A stretch of 64,000 nucleotides of DNA from Pycnopodia helianthoides (lineage: Eukaryota > Echinodermata > Asteroidea > Forcipulatida > Asteriidae). The position numbers were made by a program, and so were the translations under genes. The DNA lies in the NCBI GenBank assembly GCA_032158295.1, contig CM063248.1, positions 16,602,787 to 16,666,786 on the forward strand. Reading direction: 5' to 3'. Under the pieces are notes generated by a model. It did no database searches. It saw only the letters and a program-made list of their open reading frames with translations, and was not told the origin of the DNA. This document shows positions 27,101-33,100 of the stretch, piece by piece (positions within the stretch are counted from its first letter, which is position 1; the number at the start of each line of letters is the position of its first letter).

Positions 27101-30100
27101 GTTTGTTGACCTCCAGCAAGGATTCGTCGAGGACGTGCATGAGGCGAGCTACCTCTTGCTGAGATTCAATGATGGAGTGAATGTTGGCCTGCAGATCAAA
27201 GGACAAATACACCACGTCATGTCTACATCTATTTTTGACTTGAATCATATATATTATGCAAAACATCAGCAACTAATCCTCATCACTCAACAATTAGACA
27301 TCTGGTGAAATGTATATCTGCCAAATCTTTCTGGACTGGCCCACAGCGGGCGGTTTATTACGACCGGAACAACTTCGGGGCACCCTCAATTTCTTGCTGG
27401 CAGCCGGACGGCTGACGGAAATATCCACCCAGACATTCCATTGTGTAGTGTGCACAGGTGTGCACCTACCGTGCTGGGCTTCACCCAGGACACAAAGTAC
27501 TGGTAATCATGCCTTGTAATATCCCTTTTCTGAGGGTTCTTGTGTAATTCCCGTATTTCCGACCCTTGTTCTGTTGTTGTGCAAAAGTGGCATACGAGAA
27601 TGGACAGGCTGCCACCTGCAATATGATATCATGTGGTGAATGAATTTACTCAGTAGACAGTTAACCCTCCAACTGTCTGACCATTCAATTTCATTTATTG
27701 TGGTTTTGAATGATAGATAAAACTATGCTGCCCTGCCATATTATATCATGTGTGAATACTTCTCAACATCAACAAATACTTAATGGCTGTGAAATTTTGA
27801 CCCTAGCAGAGTCTTCCTTTGAGAAAGACTCTGCTACACAGGGATGAAGAATCTCAAACTCCTTGAATTATTCAGAGTTTGGTATAAATTCACGCTGATA
27901 TTTGTCCAAGTGAGTTCATTGGACAGGTTTAGCCTTATATGGGTTTTGAGGCATTGCATGTTGAGGTATCAATATTTAGTTCTCCGTAACGCCATGTGTA
28001 TATCGACTTTGCTGTGTAAATTTGTTCTTTGAGAACTTGTCTTGCTATTTATTCTACTGCCACGGAGTAGTTTTTGGAGTTCGGGAGACTACTTAGTTCT
28101 GAAAAGAACTGTCTTGCTTATTAAGTACTACCTAGGGAGGTAGGAAATCGGCGGGGATGACAACTTTTGCTTAGTGGATCAAGGGGACTTCTCGTTATTA
28201 ACTTCACTGCCGCGGAGTGAGTTTTTAATTAATCTCAACATTTTAATTAGCCTGCTCTAGTCATCGTCAGGAGATTGGTTTAGTTTTTGAACACTACACT
28301 GATTACACTGCACAAAAGGAGATTTTACTGCCGTTAAGGTTCTTACCCCATCCAGGACCGATAGATCATTCGCCAGTTGTTCCACAAACGCCTCAGCATT
28401 CCCTATGGCGAACTCACACTCGGCCATCATGCGTTCCAGATCAGCCTCTTCGCGGGCTGCTAGCATCTGATAGTCATCCGCAGGGCCTAGATCATCCTCG
28501 GCATGCTGTGCTCTGGACTGGTCCACAACAGGAGTAAATTCTAGACAAAAAATTGCAATATTTATGTTGAGAGTTTTAAGGGAAAGTCAGGGGTGTGAGT
28601 GAGTGTATGAAAAGAAAAAATGCTACAAAATGCCAAGCAGAAACCCCTTGGTCTGGAGACGAAGCCCCCTGAATACACAAGATCGTGGATGTTACATTTA
28701 AGTACTGTAGACCAATCTCTTTTAGCCATGCAGCAAGTGCAGTGGGCCGCGCAGCCATTGCTGGGACGCTGGCAGCACAAGGTTTTGTACAGTACAAGGT
28801 TTTATGTGAATTACATGTCTATCTCAACGAATTACACAATTTCCCTGACAGGACAGCATGACATAATGATGTAGAACACTGACCACGAGTATATAACTAA
28901 ACAGAAACTGAATCCTGAAAACGGCACAGACAATAGGTGTAATAGAAACAGAAACTGCATGATTGGGTTTAAAATGTGTTACAACAGCAATTTTTTTTAA
29001 ATTTTTTTAATTTAGGTGTTTTATTTCTGTTCATTTGCAAATATTTAATAAATATGTTCTACACCATTATGTCATGCTGTCCTGTCAGGGAAGTTGTGGA
29101 AATTATTGAGGAAGACATTTAATTCACAAGTAAAACAGACAACAGGTTTTCTGTGTCTTTGTGTACAAAACCTTGGGCTGCCAACGTCCCGGCAAAGGCA
29201 GTGCAGCCAGCAGCACTTGCGCATGCGGGCTCAAAAAGATTGGTCAAAAGCGATTCACTCCGTCACCAAAAAATGTAGAAATTTGAAGGTATGGTCTTTA
29301 GTATCGGCTACCTCTTTTTTCCTTTGATGGCAGCTCCCTTCTTTCAAGATGATTTGCAGGCGGAAGGAGACTGTGTTTTGTATAATGGTAAATTTGGATT
29401 AGGCATGACGTAATGGGTCAGATCGCCTTTGAATTAAGTGACCTTTGGCGTCGCTCCTTGTTGAGTGACACTCGGTTGAGCCAAATTTATACAAAACCCA
29501 ATACGTGTGCACACTGGCAAGTTGATTTCAATAGAGGGCAGTTTAGACGTAAACAAGGTGCACATAGTCTATATACAGAGTATGCGGATAGTTCTGAGCA
29601 CAGTTGCTCAACCGCACACAAGTGCATTCAAACGGTTCTGAAGGAACTTCCTAGTTAATGTCGTTGTTTCCGGATCAAACAGTCTTGTTGATTAGTTCTT
29701 CATCAGGGTGTGACCACTGACACGCCTTCCTTTTCCAAACTTAGCAGGCCTGATACTTCGATGTTGTAAAGGCAATACGGTCTTTCCTTCCTAAAGGGCA
29801 TTTCTATGAAGAAAAAGTTTTCTACTGGAACGTTTCAAGGGGCACCAAGGCAATGACCAGGGGGCAATGAAGGCAACTGCCTCTGTGAAGTATCAGGCCT
29901 GAAACTGCCATCTACAAAAAGGTTAACATCCTACCTTCCAGTAAGGCTTCGTTGATTCTCACAAAATCTGGCTTTTTCAGCTGCTTCATGTATCTCTGCG
30001 TCAGCTAGACATAAAGAAAGGAAAAATATGAATAATATAGTATTAATTTACATAGCTCTCATATAGTTCTATATCAAACCAAATAGGTGTCTCAATGCAC

Positions 30101-33100
30101 TTATTATTTTTACAACAGATATGCAGAGCTATCTTAGTATTTTGAGACTTATATATATAGCACCTTGTAACAGTTTACAAGGTGTTGTGGTGCAATCTAC
30201 AGCCAAGCATGCTCGAAACATCAGGGCGAACCTCTTCTCTTAACAATAAATGTACTGGATTCTTTTATGGGGGACCGCCAACATAGGGCTAGATAGCTCA
30301 GTTGTTAGAGCCCCGGCACGTTAATCCGGAGGTCGTTGGTTCAAATCCCACTCTCTAGTCAATTTTTCTTTGTTCAACCCCAAACTATTACAAAGTTTAC
30401 CCAGTCAGTTTCCCTTGTGATTTATTACTTCGACTTTTGGATTCTGTTACGTGCATTAAACAATAACACTGGACCTACAGACCATTGTCCCATCTGAAGG
30501 ATGAAGCAATTCTGGTGAAGTGTCTTGCTTAAGGACACAAGTGCCATGACCGGGAGCCGGACCCACACTCCGACAACACCAGAACTTTGAGTACGGGTAT
30601 ATATTTTCTTTCAAAATGCAATTTATTCCATCTTTTAATCTGCTGCAGCCCCCAAGCTCAGCACTAATTGGTTTAATCCTATCATACCTTCCATAGTGTG
30701 GCGATGAAGGAGTTTTTCTCGGCTGGGTTGCTTGCAATCCACTTGTAGCATTTATCAAAATGCAAATCAAAGTCCGGAATGTCCTGTTTGGTGAATCGCA
30801 TTAACAAAACAAAAAAGGACCAGTTACAATATAATGTGGATTGTACAAGTATATACCATGCAGGCAGTCGTCCAGCTGCAGTTTGTCAAAAAAATAACCA
30901 AAACAAACATACAAGAGACGAAAGTACCAGGCAAAGCAAAACTTTGGACTGTGTTTTTCCATTTTCACAAGCACAGCAGAGAAACCAAAATGAGGAAATC
31001 AGCTGAAAATAAGCATGCCTGCATAAATAGATTTACACCCCACGTAAAAGCATCAAAATTGGGAGAAGATAAATATGAAGACCACTTTGTCAGGGTAAAA
31101 ATTAATGAGCAACTTTAGGTCTTTCAACTCCTTGTTCCTGGTTCGAATCCCATCTAAAACCCAGGACCTTGCATGTGGATCGGGTAATCAGTCCCCACCA
31201 GGGGTCGCTTTCACAAAGCACCAAGATTCATCTTAAGATGAGTTGTCAGTATAACCATGGTGATTTGTATTGTGACATCACATTTTGCTTAGCGGATTCT
31301 TTCCGTTTTAATAATAATAATAATGTCATGATACATGGAGCGGTCAAAGAGGGTGTACTTCATGGCTCGCTGCTTACGGACGCCATCTTGGATTTCATTT
31401 TCGTTCGCTATACCGAACCGCACTATACCGAACAACTTTAATAAATCCTGCTGTATTGGTTATAGCGGTCTTCTACTGTACACACTTTTACTGCTATGAT
31501 GGGAACTTACAATAATTGAATCTTTGCCGTCAACTTCCTTCAACTCAGCCAGACTCCAAGATTGTCGCTTCTTGTAGTTGTCTTTATCAACCTTCTTCAC
31601 CTTGTGAATAGAGACCTGAGCTGGGACATCGGTTGTCACTGAAACAAAATGAATATTCATCATCTCAAACAAAGCATAGCACAGTGGCTCAACATTAGCC
31701 TCTCCTAATTCAATCCAACTGTCTGGCTTTTCGTGCCGACCCTGTTTTTAACTAAATGACAGAGGGTGTCAGCAATACTCTGGAGAAAGAACGCTCTGAT
31801 CACAAATACGGGCAGATACAGCTCGCCTTGGTCAGCAGTCTGCCTAGGAGAAGGACCACTCTGATTACGCATACGGGCAGGTAGAACTTGTAAGCCTTTG
31901 TTGGCAGTATACCTAGGAACTTGTTATCTGCACACCGTATGACAGGGTGTGAGGCAGTCTCCAACCAGTGAATGGAGCTCTAGCAAGACGTTGCAAAATC
32001 AATTGGGTTTTAAGATCACAGAGTAACAAATACACAAATTTCTTCATTGATATTCCATATCAATATGTTCAAATGCGCAGCACATAAACTATAGGGGCCT
32101 ACAGGGTTCGACCTTAGCGGTGGTCCGCTGGCCAAATGCCAGTTGAAACGGCAGCGGACCAGCTGAAACACCTTGCCAAGTGGTCCGGCTGGCCAGTCAA
32201 AAATATCTGCAACGGTACTACAGAACTCTGACTATTTATTTATTTTTGTTAACTGAGAAGGCTATCTTTTACTACACAAAAGCTGCAGTTTTATTTTAAA
32301 AACTTTTAAAAATAAAACTGCAGCTTTTGTGGAAGTAAATTTAATAAAGTTTCGCCGCGCAGAACGTCCAAGTTTTCTTCACACATGTACATGCACACAC
32401 AGTAAAAATACAAAGAGTACAGAGCTTGCTGAACAGCACGATCAGCCAATGGAAAAATTTGTTTCCCACTATGTAGAAATTCAACAGCCAATAGCAGCAT
32501 TCATTTCATGTTATGTAAGTAAGACAGTCCACTGTGTCTAGTTTTCACCTCCTTGGATAGATCGCCCATGTACTGTGAGGTATGGCTATGCAGACTTACT
32601 GTGTGGGCATGGTGAACTGGTTTGCAGCCAGACTACATGTTTCTTTGTTTCACGTGTGATAATGGATTGTTTATTGTGACTGAATGTCAGTGATTTGGGG
32701 TTTTACAACTATCTAAACTGATGCCTCCTGCTAGCAAAGTAAGAAATAACTGAGGTTCGGATAATTTGCAACTAGTTTGTATTAAATTGTATTTTTCTGG
32801 ACGAAAGTGGGAAGATTGTGAGAACTTTGGTCTCAATTGTTTTAATCAAGTGAAGGCAATCGGATCGCTACAATACTTATTTAGTAAAACTAGGGCTAGG
32901 CTATGTTTATGACTGATAAAATTACTTTAGCGATCTTCGTAACCCTCCCTCTTTGGTACCGTAGATTAATGACGATCAACAATAACAAGTTCATGGTTTT
33001 TTATCGAGTCGGTTTTAAAGTTATTTGTTTTAATTAGCCACAAGCATTTTTTCATAAAATTTTTTTTACTTGTCCTGTGGAAATACTTTAAGTATGTTTG

